Both the position numbers and the translations under genes were made by a program. DNA of 64,000 nt, from the NCBI GenBank assembly GCA_037501455.1, contig CM074858.1:101652001-101716000 (forward strand). The letters run 5' to 3'. Origin of the DNA: Lantana camara. Taxonomy: Eukaryota > Streptophyta > Magnoliopsida > Lamiales > Verbenaceae. Under the pieces are notes generated by a model. That model was not told the origin of the DNA, ran no database searches, and worked only from the letters and a program-made list of their open reading frames with translations. Shown here piece by piece: positions 1 to 11,440 of the stretch (positions are counted from its first letter, which is position 1; every line of letters starts with the position of its first letter).

Positions 1-1115
1 AGTCAAGTGCGTGTACCTAATCAAAGTCTTAAGCCTACTCTCGTGGTCATTAGCTCATTAATTAGATCAAACAAACAAGACTAGTACAACAAAATAACTA
101 GCGGCTTGGCCCGGTTACTCTATTGCTCGATTGCTCAAGATTAGGCTAAATGTCTTTATACCTAAAACTTAAGTGTTATGAAATTTCATCCAATTTACAT
201 ACAATCTCTCGATTAGCATGCAAATCTAAGTTCATATCTAAGGTGATCAAGCTTAAACATGCAAACACAGCAATTTCACAAGCATAAGATCAAATAGTCC
301 CACCTAGGCATTTCATCAAACACTTACCCTACATAATTCATCACCCCCCTTTGCCCAAGAAATTAGCCACTCATATTAACACTAGAAAGCAAGGAAATAA
401 TAGAGATCTTACTGAAAACATGCATATTCATTAAATTAAACCAAATATCAAATATTAAGAACAAAACTCTCAAAAACATGAACAAGTTCCAAAACTAAAG
501 ACATTAGTATCAAACTTGAAGCAATTAAATCTAACTAGGACTGAAAATAAAGGAAAATGATTGTTCTAGAAAGGAATTAACAACTACAATCTAATTAAAG
601 CTCTAAGGATCAAAGATAAAGCTAGAAGAGAATCCTAAATTAACCCTAAATTAAACCCTAAACGAGTCTCCCTCAAAGAGTGCTGAAAACTGCCTTAAAT
701 AGCCCACAAAACATCCCCGGAACGGCCTGCGGAACGGCCTCGCCCACAAGTCTGCCAACGCTGCTGGGAACGACCGTTCTCAGTAAAGGCTTGGGACGGG
801 AACGACCGTTCCCATCCTCGGTCAAGGGAAAAAATGTTGACTTACCGGAACGGCCCTTCCCAAAATACACATGGACCGGAAATGGCCGTTCCCACCTTCC
901 AGACGCGGGAAATTCAAATCTTCACACGTATTGATCATTCTCGGCATCTAAACTCTCGTTTCGTGCCTCGTTTTAGCATTAACAATCTCCGAGCATAATA
1001 TACCTGAAATAAGAGCAATTATAACAATATAAGGCCTAAAATCCGTCAAATAATGACATAAAACATGCTCAAATAAAGGTATAAAATAATCCTAACACTA
1101 AACAAAACAACACAA
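1..1115 (-). mobile_element. Athila-like LTR remnant (minus strand), left edge truncated
   Basis: This stretch aligns in order, though diverged, with the Athila-like LTRs at 48599-50101 and 55520-57024. Shared landmarks are the ACAAGACTAGT block near 85, the CTAGCGGCT block near 110, a CCCCCT...TTAGCCACTCAT block near 345-375, a palindrome cluster at 766-893, and a TATA-like CTATTTAAGG on the minus strand at 694-702. The right boundary is estimated from an ACAACA end like that of the other LTRs and may be off by tens of bases. No coding region is visible. Because a CACTA end lies to its right at 2385, this LTR probably sits inside that CACTA element. Confidence 0.55.
766..893. repeat. Palindrome cluster A (GGGAACGACCGTTCCC type)
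   Basis: Four near-palindromic 16-17-mers lie at 766-781, 798-813, 846-861 and 877-893, plus two half-sites (GGAACGGCC) near 719 and 731. The best copy is GGGAACGACCGTTCCC, with 7-bp arms around AC. On the minus strand they lie just upstream of the TATA-like site at 694-702, the same layout as in the Athila-like LTRs further right. They contain AACGG/CCGTT, the core of plant MYB3R (MSA) sites; binding is an inference. Confidence 0.75.
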
Positions 1116-1739
1116 AGTTGAATTCTTTCCAGGCCTAACACTATGAATCGAAATTATGAAGCATACTATCAATGATTCGGTTCAAGAAGAGACTAATTTA
1201 GTATAATTTAAACCACGAGCCCTAATCTAACTTGCAAAGAGACTGTAATTCAACCAGTTCACAAGTTAATCATACACCTATTTCAATCAATACACATGAT
1301 AATAACAATCACCAGATTTAATCGAAAAAAGAAAAAAGGAAAATAGCATTAAGGGTTTGCCAAAAGCTAGAAGAAAAAAGTAAACGGGGCAGGATTCTAA
1401 ATTCGTGGCTAGCGGAGACGAGCTACTACGGTATAGGCGGAGGCGGAGCGGTGGCGGCGCAAGGGTAGAGCGTGGTGACGATGCAAGCGGGGGCGGAGGC
1501 ACGGGAGAGAAAAGGGGTTTTTCAGCTCTTGAGCAATGGGAGTGATATAGAGGCGCAGTGGTGGTTGGTGTAGAATGAGCCGAGCAGCGGTGAACACTGT
1601 TGGAGACAGGCGGGCGGCCGGAGGGCAAAATTTTTGGGTTTTTCCATGTCTACCCAGCAGTTTTATAGAGAAGGGTGAAAAAGAAATGGGGGAGAAGTCA
1701 CACATTTATAACCTAAATTTTTTTATTTTTATTGTTGCT
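1116..1739. other. Unassigned interval with a GC-rich patch, no convincing gene
   Basis: The first part (to about 1390) is AT-rich and featureless. From about 1390 to 1640 the base composition becomes strikingly GC-rich, with GGCGGAGGCGG-like runs, between AT-rich neighbours. On the minus strand this could be the start of a plant gene (short open frames begin at 1628 and 1705), but no domain is recognisable and no splice structure is clear. Lying beside CACTA terminal sequence, it may be a captured host gene fragment. Confidence 0.3.
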
Positions 1740-2385
1740 AAATTTTTTAAGTAAACCGATGGACAACCGACGGTATAGGTCGTCAGTGTTCATTTTTAAA
1801 TTTTATTGAGGGGAATCCCATCGGAATCATTTATTTTTTAATTTTTATATTTTATATTCATATTTAATTGAAAAGTATAGTATTTAGAATTTATTTATAT
1901 TTATATTTTTAGATTTTATATTTTAAAAAACTGACAGGATGTCCCTCGAAAACCCATCGGAACTATTTATTATTATTTTTTAAGATTTATATTTTAAAAA
2001 ACCGATGGAATTCTCCTCGAAAATCCGTCGGAATCATTTACTATTATTTTTTAATTTTTATATTTAAAAAACCGGCGTAATTCCGAGGGGAATCCCGTTG
2101 GAAATATTTAATTTCTATTCTTATATTTTGTATTTTAATAAAACCGACGAGACTTCCCTCGGAAACCCATGAAAATTATTTAATATTAACTTCAAATATT
2201 TCATTCTAAAAATATCGACGGAATTTCGAGGGAAATCCCTTCAGAATTATTTTATTTTTTATTATTTTAAAAAAAATCGAAGCCGGTCGGATTTCCATCG
2301 AAATTCCCTCAAAATTACCGACGGAAATGCGAAGAAGTGTTTCCCTCGGAAGTTTCCGTCGGAATTTGCAGGATTTTTTGTAGTG
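1740..2385. mobile_element. Terminal region of a CACTA (En/Spm) element
   Basis: The interval ends with GGATTTTTTGTAGTG, the inverted form of a CACTACAAAAAATCC terminus typical of CACTA elements. It is filled with subterminal repeats built on TTCCGTCGG / CCGAGGGAA and their complements, spaced by AT-rich sequence. Immediately right of 2385 the sequence switches to copia polyprotein code in the middle of a conserved domain, so the element inserted into copia-1. Its other end is outside the window, so the 3-bp target duplication (probably TGA) cannot be checked. Confidence 0.75.
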
Positions 2386-2399
2386 TGAGTTTCTGCAGC

Positions 2400-5345
2400 T
2401 TGAAGAAGGAGAATGCGTCTTGAAGGTTGGGAATGGATCAAGCGTTCAAGCTCAAGCCATTAAGACGTGTAGATTAGATTTAGGTGTCTTTACTTTAGTT
2501 TTAAACAAAGTCCTTTATGTACCTTCTTTTATTCGTAATATAATTTCCATTCCAATACTTGATTGTGAAGGTCTTGAAACTTTTTCCAAAAATGGAAACT
2601 TTTATCTTAAGAAGAATAAAACTTTCGTTTTGCTTGGTACATTATCTAATGGACTTTATACAACTAAAGACACTAATATTTTGATATACAACAATTAAAC
2701 AAGCACAAAAGAGATGACAAGATCTCGGCTTCTTTATGGCGCGCACGTTTAGGGCATATTTCTAAAGATAGGATTGCTAAGTTAACTAATTTAGGATCAT
2801 TCTATGATGATGAACTTAAAGAGTTAACTCATTGTGAATCATGTCTTAAATGAAAGATGGCCAAAACTCCCTTTAATGGTAAAGTGGAACGTGCCACTAA
2901 AGTAGTGGATTTAATCCATACTGATGTTTGTGGACCATTTAGTCTAAGTACGAGAAACAATCATCAGTATTTCATAACCTTCATAGATGACTTTAGTCAT
3001 TTTGGTTATATGTACTTAATGAAGTATAAATCCGAAGCCTTTGAGAAATTCTTGGAATTTCAAAAGGAGGTTGAGAACCAAACCGGTCACAAGATAAAGA
3101 CACTTTGATCTGATCGAGGCGGCGAGTATCTAAGTGATGAATTCCTTAATCATCTTAGAGATAATGGAATTATCTCTCAGTGGACTCCTCCGGAACTCCT
3201 CAATTAAATGGAGTTTCAGAGAGAAGGATCAGAACCCTACTTGATATAGTTCGTTCCATGATGAGCTTCACTGAATTGCCACCTTCATTCTGGCGTTATG
3301 CCTTAGAATCAGCAGTTAAGATTCTGAGTCTTGTTCCGTCCAAATCTGTACCCAAAACCCCATTTGAATTGTGGATTAGGAAAATTCCTAATTATTCTTA
3401 CTTAAGAATTTGGAGTTGTCCTACTTACGTGAAGAGGACAATGGGAGATAAGCTTGAAGCTAGATCAAGTTTGTGCAACTTCATAGGATATCCTAAAGAT
3501 TCAACAGGATATTATTTCTACAATCCTCTTGAACAAAAGGTCTTTGTGTCAAAAAATGCTACTTTTCTTGAGGACTCGTCCCTTAAAGAAAAGAAAGGCA
3601 AGACCGCAGAACTTGAAGAGGTTCGAGACCAAGGTCCCATGCTAAGTTTGGAGACTAACGTCCCTCAGCCAATCGCAGAAAGTGATACACTCGTAAATCC
3701 TCCTCTAGTAAGACGTTCCGAACACATTCCTAGACAACCAGAGAGATGGTATGGTTTTCTCCACCAAACATCTCAAATAGATAACGATTCATTAACTTAT
3801 GAGGAGGCATTGTTAGATTCGAACTATGAATAGTGGAAAGAAGCAATGAAATCAGAAATGGATTTCATGTACTCTAATCAAGTTTGGACCTTAGTGGATC
3901 CACTTGATGGGATTAGGCCTATAGGGTGCAAATAGATATATAAGTGTAAGATTGGAGTAGATGGAAGCGTGGCAGCCTTTGAAACAAGATTAGTTGCTAA
4001 GGGTTTTACTCAAAGACCAGGTGTTGACTTTGATGAAACCTTCTCACCTGTTGCAATGCAAAAATCCATTCGGATCTTGCTTGCTATTGCAGCATATTAT
4101 GACTATGAGATATGGAAAATGGACGTGAAAACTACCTTTCTTAATGGAGACATTGACAAAGACATTTACATGGAGCAACCCATGGGTTTCACATTCAATG
4201 GGAGCGAACAAAAAGTTTGTAAGCTCCAATGTTCAATCTATGGATTGAAACAAGCTTCTAGGAATTGGAACATTCGATTTGATGAAGCGATCAAATCGTT
4301 TAGCTTTATTCAAAATTCGAATGAGTCTTGCATGTACAAGAAAGAATTGGAAACCTCAGTTCAATTTCTAATAGTTTATCTAGATGACATCCTCCTCATT
4401 GGGAATGCGAAGGATGACATGAAAGTAACAAAGTCTTGGTTATCGAACCAATTTGAGATGAAGGATCTTGGTGATGCATCCTACATTCTCGGCATAAAAA
4501 TCTATCGGGAGAGATCTAAGAGATTGTTAGGATTATCACAGTCGGTTTACATAAACAAAGTATTGAAGAGGTTTAGTATGGAAGATTTCAAGCGAGGGAA
4601 ACTTCCAATGGGCCCGGGAACAGTTCTTTCGAAGAAGCTGTGTCCCAAGACTGAACTTGAAAAGTCCAGGATGTCCAAAATTCGTTATGCATCAGCAATA
4701 GGAAACATAATATATGCAATGCTATGCACTCGACCGGATGTGGCATATGCAGTTAGCGTGACTAGCCGATTCCAATCTGACCCTGGTGAAGGTCACTAGA
4801 CTGCTGTAAAGAACATCCTTAAGTACAACTAAAGATTTGTTCTTGGTTTACGGAGGCCAGCAAGATCTTGTCATTAGAGGATACTCTGATGCAAGCTTTG
4901 CATCAAACATGGATGACTTTAAATCCATGTCAGGATATATATTCTGCCTGAATGGCGGAGCAGTGAGTTGAAAAAGTTCCAAGCAAGCGAGCACTGCAGA
5001 TTCGACCACTAAGGCCAAATACTTAGCCGCAAACAATGCTGCTAAGGAAGGTGTTGGGGTAAGAAACTTCATCCACGAGCTAGGCGTAGTTCCTAGCATT
5101 AACGACCCGTTACGGTGTTTTATAACAACATAGGGGTGGTTCAAGCAAGAGAATCAAGATCTCACCAGAGGACCAAGCACATTTTGAGGAAGTATCACTT
5201 AATCCTTGATATAATCAAGAGAGGAGATGCGCAAATTGAAAGGGTCACATCGACAGAGAACATGTCAGATCCACTTACAAAAGCCCTTAGTTAACAAGCT
5301 TTCGAAAGACATCTTCTTAAGATGGGACTTAGATTAGCACTTGAA
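2400..5345 (+). pseudogene. Copia-1 pol (gag-pre-integrase, integrase, RT, RNase H), decayed
   Basis: Order of domains: gag-pre-integrase segment (2420-2850, ending with the CESCLK zinc-binding part), integrase core (2857-3260; aspartate in LIHTDVCGP, aspartate in SDRGGEY, glutamate in LNGVSERR), integrase C-terminal and linker (3260-3830), reverse transcriptase (about 3850-4790, catalytic box YLDD in VYLDDILLIGN), and RNase H (4800-5345, active-site region visible only in pieces). Defects: stops near 2697, 2851, 3106 (SDRGGEY preceded by TGA), 3831, 3932 and 4797, frameshifts near 2700 and 3190, and a small deletion near 4830. The product would normally copy and integrate the element. This copy cannot make it. 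Confidence 0.9.
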
Positions 5346-5356
5346 TGGCTTTGATA

Positions 5357-5370
5357 GGCAAGTGGGAGAT
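5357..5370 (+). other. Polypurine tract of copia-1
   Basis: GGCAAGTGGGAGAT lies directly before the LTR start TGTTAGGAATAG. The same tract is found (minus strand) beside the 3' LTR of copia-2. It primes plus-strand DNA synthesis in this family. Confidence 0.85.
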
Positions 5371-6530
5371 TGTTAGGAATAGTGCCCTTAAAGCAGTATT
5401 TATACTTCACTATTTCCTTATAAATCACAAACAGTCTTTGAATAATATTAAACGAAATGATTTTGTTCATAGGCAATCACTTCTTTACGTGTTTATTCAT
5501 GTCTGTTTGGGTTTGATTGTGTTTTGCATGTTTTGAACTCCCCTAATCCGATGAGAAAGTTAAGAACTTTGCCCTTATGAGAACGACACATGAAACGAGT
5601 TCTTAACTCCATAGGCGAGGATTAGAAACTTCTCCAAGTCGATGAGTCCGATAGACAATGGGAGTGTCAACCTTGACTCCGCCGAGACTTGCTTATGTGA
5701 TTATGTCCTTTTGAAGGATCATTCAGTTTCATTAAATGATAAGTGCATATGATGATGCGTTCATAATACATAATGGTGATTGTTACAAAAACTTCATCAC
5801 TGAGATGTTCCACGTGAGAACATTCCTAAATGGGAGAGTAAGTCTCCTAGAAACTTTCAGACTAGGAAATATCTCACAGGTCAATGATGTGATTAATAAT
5901 CCTTAGACTTGAGATTCTGTAATGTCTCATATGAGCTAACTCTGTAATATTTGATATAGGCTCAAAAGGGTGTCTCCATATAGACACCTGAACCACGGCC
6001 TATGTTTGGGATTACACAAGTGGCATATGTAGAATTAGTAGAATCAATAAAGGACATACACTTGTTAAGAACAAGAATGACCTCTTACTAATTAAGTTGA
6101 ATGGTAATCTATTAAATATTAAATCCTTGACCAAGGTGGATAAAAGATGAAGACATCAAGAAAATGAGGTTTTCATGGATTGAGGTCTAAATGGATATGA
6201 AACGAACTTAACTTTAAAGATCAAGAATAACAAAGCTCTAAGAATATTCTCATGCCTTAATTCTTGATTGAGAGATGGAGTTGCAGGAGGATCGTATTTC
6301 AGTGATTGTCATTGACTGAAAGGTTCTTCGATTCATTTCATTATTCGGCTAGGGGTCACACACCCAGTGCTAGATTACGGTAGTTGGGAATTAATTAATT
6401 ACTGTCACTGCTAATCGAATAATGAACCTAAAGGGTCACACACAAATGCTAGAATACGAGGGTTATGGTAGGATGTTAATATGATTAACAAAGGATCAAA
6501 TTATTGATCGAAGAGGGCCACGGAAATGTG

Positions 6531-6730
6531 GGCCCCACCACGTGTCACGCAATGTACGTGATTGCCACGTGTGCATGACACGTGGATGTGGGCCCCACCA
6601 CGTGTCACGTAATGTACGTGACTACCACGTGTGCATGACAAGTGGATGTGGGCCCCACCACGTGTCACGCAATGTACGTAACTGCCACGTGTCATGCACA
6701 TATGGCCCCACGTGTCATGCACACGTGTTG
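6531..6730 (+). promoter_or_regulatory. G-box (CACGTG) array, 60-bp tandem repeat in copia-1 LTR
   Basis: Nine CACGTG hexamers begin at 6539, 6566, 6579, 6599, 6626, 6659, 6686, 6709 and 6722. The first part is a 60-bp tandem repeat (GGGCCCCACCACGTGTCAC recurs at 6531, 6591 and 6651). CACGTG is the canonical G-box bound by plant bHLH and bZIP factors. The array lies about 370 bp upstream of the TATA box, as expected of a U3 enhancer. The copia-2 LTRs have a similar but shorter cluster at the matching place. Confidence 0.85.
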
Positions 6731-7093
6731 GTGACGTGGCCATATGCGTGTGGTTTATTCTACACACGACCTCTTTTCTAGAATTAATTAATTAATTTTG
6801 GTGTTTTAATTAATTATGAATTAATTGTTAAGACTATTCCCAAATTACTTAACCCAATAAATAATTATTTAGGAACTGAATTATTTATTGAATATTGACT
6901 TTTGACTTTAGTAAGTAAAGGTTGAAAAGTCAAACTTCCTATTGTAGGAGGGACAAGGCATCTCTTGCTAGACTTGGAGAATAAGTTAAGAACTTATTAT
7001 TCCAATTAAATTAATAATTAAATGAGTTAATTAGTGAGCAAGAAAACAAAGCCCATTGTTTCTTGGAAATCCTAGGGTGTTCGAACCACCTTG

Positions 7094-7101
7094 TATAAAT
7101 A
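7094..7101 (+). promoter_or_regulatory. TATA box of copia-1 LTR
   Basis: TATAAATA in the context TTGTATAAATACAAGG. It is the best TATA match in the LTR and lies downstream of the G-box array. Confidence 0.65.
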
Positions 7102-7486
7102 CAAGGGGTGGTGCTTCTCTTATTCGTTAGACCAACGTTCTTGAAGCGTTAAGTTTTTCAGAAAGATAAAAGAAAAGTTTTCAAAGTAAAATATCCTAGC
7201 CTAACACAAGCCATAGAACTAGCATTCTCACTCGCTTGATCGTGTTCTAGGACTGGTGTGGATACGCTTTGAAGGATTGCCTACTTTGGGATCTAATCGA
7301 AGGACGTCTGAGGGACTTTCCGCTTGAAAGGTGTTTGTTAGGCGGTAACAACATCACAAGAAAGCTTCAATTAATGAGAGTTTCTTAATGCACCCTACGA
7401 TACGATACGAACATTGCAAGTCTTTCAGATCTACTTTTGGAAAAAAATTTAAACTTCTGTTGCGCATACTCTACCGTTTTCCAACA

Positions 7487-7675
7487 GCCCTGCTAACCTT
7501 TTGCCTCTCCAGGCCTTTGGTTTCGCGGCTAACCTTCACTGCTTTGAGGAAGCTCGGAAACCCTTCGATTTGGAAATTTCCCAATTGGCATCCTTGGGCC
7601 TTGTAGACCCTGAGGATCCTACCCTCAATAGGATTGGCCTCTAGTATGACAAGGACTTGCAAATTCCCCCACTTA
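7487..7675 (-). repeat. Truncated 3' LTR and polypurine tract of the Tat element
   Basis: On the minus strand AAGTGGGGGAATT (about 7662-7675) is a good polypurine tract and is followed by TGCAAGTCC, taken as the LTR start. Only 175 bp remain before copia-1 interrupts it at 7487. The rest would lie left of the window. Confidence 0.6.
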
Positions 7676-7949
7676 ATTGTAACACTTGCATAATAAGTTC
7701 TACTATAGAAACATTTAACGAGATTCTATTAGAACAAACTTTGCAATCAGAGCATGCATGTAGATTTAATCTTAAGAAAGACTAGTACAGAATGCCCCTC
7801 AAGGAGTGTCTCATATTGAAAACCTTAAACAAAAAACCTCCTTAGATTGTAGGCATTCCAAGGCCTGGGAAGTGGTTCTCCCTGAAGGGTTTCTAGTATG
7901 TAAGTGTTGTTTGCTCTAACCTGGGTGATCTTATATGATCCTTCCCAAT

Positions 7950-10900
7950 TAGGGTCTAACTTGCCCAATGCCTTGAGACTTCCACATTTTTTAGAACCAA
8001 GTCCCCCATTTGGAACATTCTCTCTTTAACTCGCTTGTTGTAGTGATGAGCAATGGAAGCCTTATATTTGCGAATACGCATCCAAGCTTGATCTCTCTTT
8101 TTATCTAATAAATCTAGTTCAAAGGCTCGATTTTTGCAGTTACCTTGCTGCTCAAAGCACACAATGCAAGTGGATTCGTGCGCTAATTCTGCAGATACCA
8201 TAGCCTCAGATCCATATACTAGAGAGAAAAGGGTTTCTCCTGTGGCTGCTCGAGGGGTCGTACGGTATGCCTAAAGGGAGCCTTGAAGTTCTTCCGCCCA
8301 TTCTCCCTTCTTACTCTCGAGCATAGTCTTGAGCTGCTGCAAGATAATCTTGTTGGTGACCTCCGCCTGCCCATTAGCTTGGGGATAGCCCACGGAGGTG
8401 AATCATTGCTCATTCCCTAACTCCGAGCACCACTCTCATGTGTCAGCAGTTATAAATTGTGACCCGTTATCTGAGATAAGCACCCTCGGGATCCCATACC
8501 TACATATAATGTTCTTCCAGATAAAATCTCTGACTACCCGGAACGTGATCTTAGCCACGGCTTGTGCCTCGGGCCACTTTGTAAAATAATCTACGGCCTC
8601 TGACTACTCGGAACGTGAAAAATTGTGACCCATTATCTAAGGTATATTCACATGAATTTGGCATTTGGGGCACTTCCTCATGAATTCGACTGAGTCTTTC
8701 AAAACTATGAGCCAATAAAAACTACTTCTTAATATTTTCTTGGTAAGTACCCGACCTCCTGAATGACTTCCACAACTTTCCCCATGCACGTGTTCGAGTA
8801 CCTCTTTAGTTTGCCAGGGTCACAAGCATTTCAGTGGAGGGCCTTGGAAGGACCGTTTAAACAGTCTTCCTTCATGATCAAGTGTGAATCGAGGGGCTTT
8901 GCCTCGAACTTTCCTTGTTTCTATTGGATCCTCAGGGTGGAACAATCTCTTATGAACTTCACTATATTATCGACCAGTATGGCTCTAAGGGGTCGATGGA
9001 AACAACTTCCATAGCTTGGCTTTTGTCCTTAATTAGAGGTTTCTCCGTCCTAAAAAAGGTAATGGGCCTATCACATTCACCCCCGATCGTTGAGGTAAAC
9101 TTTGAGAGTGCGTCAGTATGCTCGTTTTTTGCTTGGGGTATTTGGAGAAGCTCAAACTCCTGAAATTTGGCGAAACCCTATTGCGCTTTTCTTAAATACC
9201 GTATTATAGCTATTTCTCTGGCCTCGTAGTTGCCTTCGATTTCATTGGCGACCAACTGGGAGTCAAAGAAAGCCATTAATCGAGAGGCCCCATTTCCGAG
9301 GGCTATCTTTAAACCCTGGATATGCGTCTCTTATTCCGCTTCATTATTGGTAACTTCAAAATCCAACTTAATTGTGTACCCCACCTTAAGACCCGCTGGG
9401 TCCCTTAGGGTTATCCCGGCACCTTCCCCTCGAGAAGTGGATGAACCATCGTTGTGGAGAATCCGCCTTCTACTGCCACCAGGGGAGGGCTCGAGGTTGA
9501 ACCTTTACACAAATAGATCCTCCACAACCTGTGCCTGGATAGCCGTCTTAGGCTCAAAGCTTATCTCAAACTGACTAAGCTCAATGACCCATTTAATTAT
9601 CCTCCCCCAGAGGTCAGGTTCTGACAATACCTACTTTAGGGTGCTGATCAGTAAGCACCATTGTAGAGTGTGCTTGAAAGTATGATCTCAACCTCTACTG
9701 CCATTAATGAGAGCTAAAGCAAACTTATCTATCTCTAAGTACTTCTTTTCTGCCCCCTGGAGGGTTTTGTTGAGATAATAAGAGGGCATGTGCTTACGAT
9801 CTCTTAAAGCCACCAATACTGTGCTCGTGGCGTAGCTTGAGACAGAGAGATAGAGGGCCAGCCTCTCACCCTCGATTGGTTTAGTCAGCAAAGGGCTCGA
9901 GAGAGATAATCCTTCATATCCTGTAGGGCCAGCTCACATTCATATGTCCAGGCAAAGTTTTGAGCATTACGGAGCATCTTAAAAAAGGGTAAATTCGGAT
10001 CAGCTGATCGAGATATTAAACCTGTTAAGCGAGATGATTTTTCCAACAAACACTTGAACTCCCCTAATGTTCTTGGGGGATGGAATGGCGAGGATGGCTT
10101 TGATCTTTTCGGGGTTAGCCTCGATCCCCCTCTGAGTTACCACATATCCGAGGAACTTTCCCCCTCGAACACCGAAGGTGCATTTGGAAGGATTCAACTT
10201 CATGCCATACTTCCTCAGTATATTAAGGCTATCTCGAGATCACTCAAGTGGGAGTCTTGCCTCACGCTTTTGACAATCGTGTCATCCACATAAACTTCCA
10301 CAATTTTCCCAATCTCCAGCTCAAACATTTTATTGACCAGGCGCTGATACATGGCTCCAGCATTTTTTAATCCGAACGGCATCACCAAGAAACAATATAT
10401 TCCTATGTGCACTATGAAGGACGTCTTGGGCCGATCCTCGGGTGCCATGAAGATTTGGTAATACCCCTGAAATGAGTCCATCATGCTCATATCAACTAGC
10501 TGATCTATCCTCAATAACGGGTACGGATCCTTTGGGCACACTTTGTTGAGGTCAATGAAGTGGTTACACATCCTTCGATTATTTGCATTCTTGGGAACAA
10601 GGACAACGTTGCACAATCATTCTGGGTATTGGATTTCTTCTATGTACTGAGCCTCGAGGAGCTTGTTCACCTCTTCCTCGATTATCTTTCTCCGAAAACC
10701 ATTAGCATCCCTCTTTTTCTGCTTCACAAGCCTGAAAGATGGGTCCACGTTCAATCTATGGACTATCACACTCTGATCAATACCCATTAACTCTGAAGCT
10801 TTCCATGCAACACATCCTTGTTTTCCCTTAGAAACTTTATCAACAGAATTTGGATGAGGCCCTCGAGGCTCGAGCCAATTTGGGTTAGTTTCTCTTGATT

Positions 10901-11440
10901 CCCTGGTTCCAATTCCAACATGACGTACTGCTATGTGGGCTCGACTTGAGTTTCTAATCGGGGAGCCTCTAAGGCTCTTTTCTTGCCCCTGAGAGGTTTG
11001 GGGTCTGTGTTCACCTCGGGCGCTGGTTCCTCCTCCGAGGTGGAGGTATCACCGAGGGGCTCCAAGGGTCGGCCTTGAGGGGACCCTTCCGAGGGTCCGA
11101 CTCCTTGGCCTCCTTTTTTCTTGTTCTTCTTCTTGTTGAGTTTGGCCCACTTTCAAAGGGGTCCATCCTCGTTGAGATTGGAAAAATCTACAGCTTTCTT
11201 CTCCGAACTTAGTTGAAACGCTTTTTGGGGTTTGGGCCTTTTAAGGGATAACATGTAACACTCCCAGTCCTCTTTAACATTGCAAAGGACCTCACCCTTT
11301 CCCTCGGGCATGGGAAACTTAATCTTCTGGTGGTATGTGAAAATGATTGCCTTGTAATCGACTACGGCCGGACGCCCTATTATGACGTTGTACGAGATTT
11401 CTATTTCTACAACTGCATAAGAGACCATCAAAGTCTTCCG
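7950..11440 (-). pseudogene. Tat gypsy pol (protease-RT-RNase H-aRNase H-integrase), decayed
   Basis: Pieces in order on the minus strand: post-protease segment with YNVIIGRPAVVDYKA (11431-11153); reverse transcriptase (10616-10000) with MPFGLKNAGAMYQRLVNKMF and catalytic YVDD (EVYVDDTIVKS), then LGYVVTQRGIEANPEK; RNase H (about 9891-9688) with YYLNKTLQGAEKKYLEIDK; a second, archaeal-type RNase H (about 9560-9190: DGSSTSRGEGAGI ... LDFEVTNNEAE, then a stop); integrase (about 8900-7956) with VDYFTKWPEA, ISDNGSQF and NGQAEVTNK giving the D-D-E triad, then the C-terminal part ending VKERMFQMGDLVLK. Many stops and frameshifts break it (for example near 10214, 9687, 9340, 8440 and 8280). Confidence 0.85.

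Larger units (their letters stand above)
2386..7486 (+). mobile_element. Copia-1: Ty1/copia element, 5' part missing
   Basis: A Ty1/copia element read left to right: degraded polyprotein from just after the protease (2386-5345), a purine tract, and a full 3' LTR (5371-7486). Its 5' LTR, gag and protease are on the far side of the CACTA insertion, beyond the window. Its right end (...TTTTCCAACA) abuts the truncated LTR of a Tat gypsy element, so copia-1 jumped into that LTR. The expected target duplication would start GCCCT at 7487. It belongs to the same group as copia-2: near-identical protein segments and an LTR start shared as TGTTAGGAATAGTGCCC. Confidence 0.9.
5371..7486 (+). repeat. 3' LTR of copia-1 (2116 bp)
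   Basis: Starts TGTTAGGAATAGTGCCC directly after the polypurine tract and ends TTTTCCAACA, giving TG...CA ends with inverted TGTT/AACA. It is long for copia. It holds a cluster of CACGTG boxes (6539-6727) and a TATA box (7094-7101), so the U3/R boundary should lie near 7125. Confidence 0.85.

Noticed and set aside
1287..1705. Minus-strand frames of 113 and 98 codons as a host gene
   Set aside because: No recognisable domain, and Ser/Pro/Arg-rich composition follows from the GC-rich repeat-like DNA. Reported only as a possible captured fragment.
6501..6781. Open frames of 88 and 79 codons with a repeated His/Cys/Thr-rich protein pattern
   Set aside because: The protein repeat is only the 60-bp G-box tandem repeat read in frame; it lies in LTR promoter sequence.
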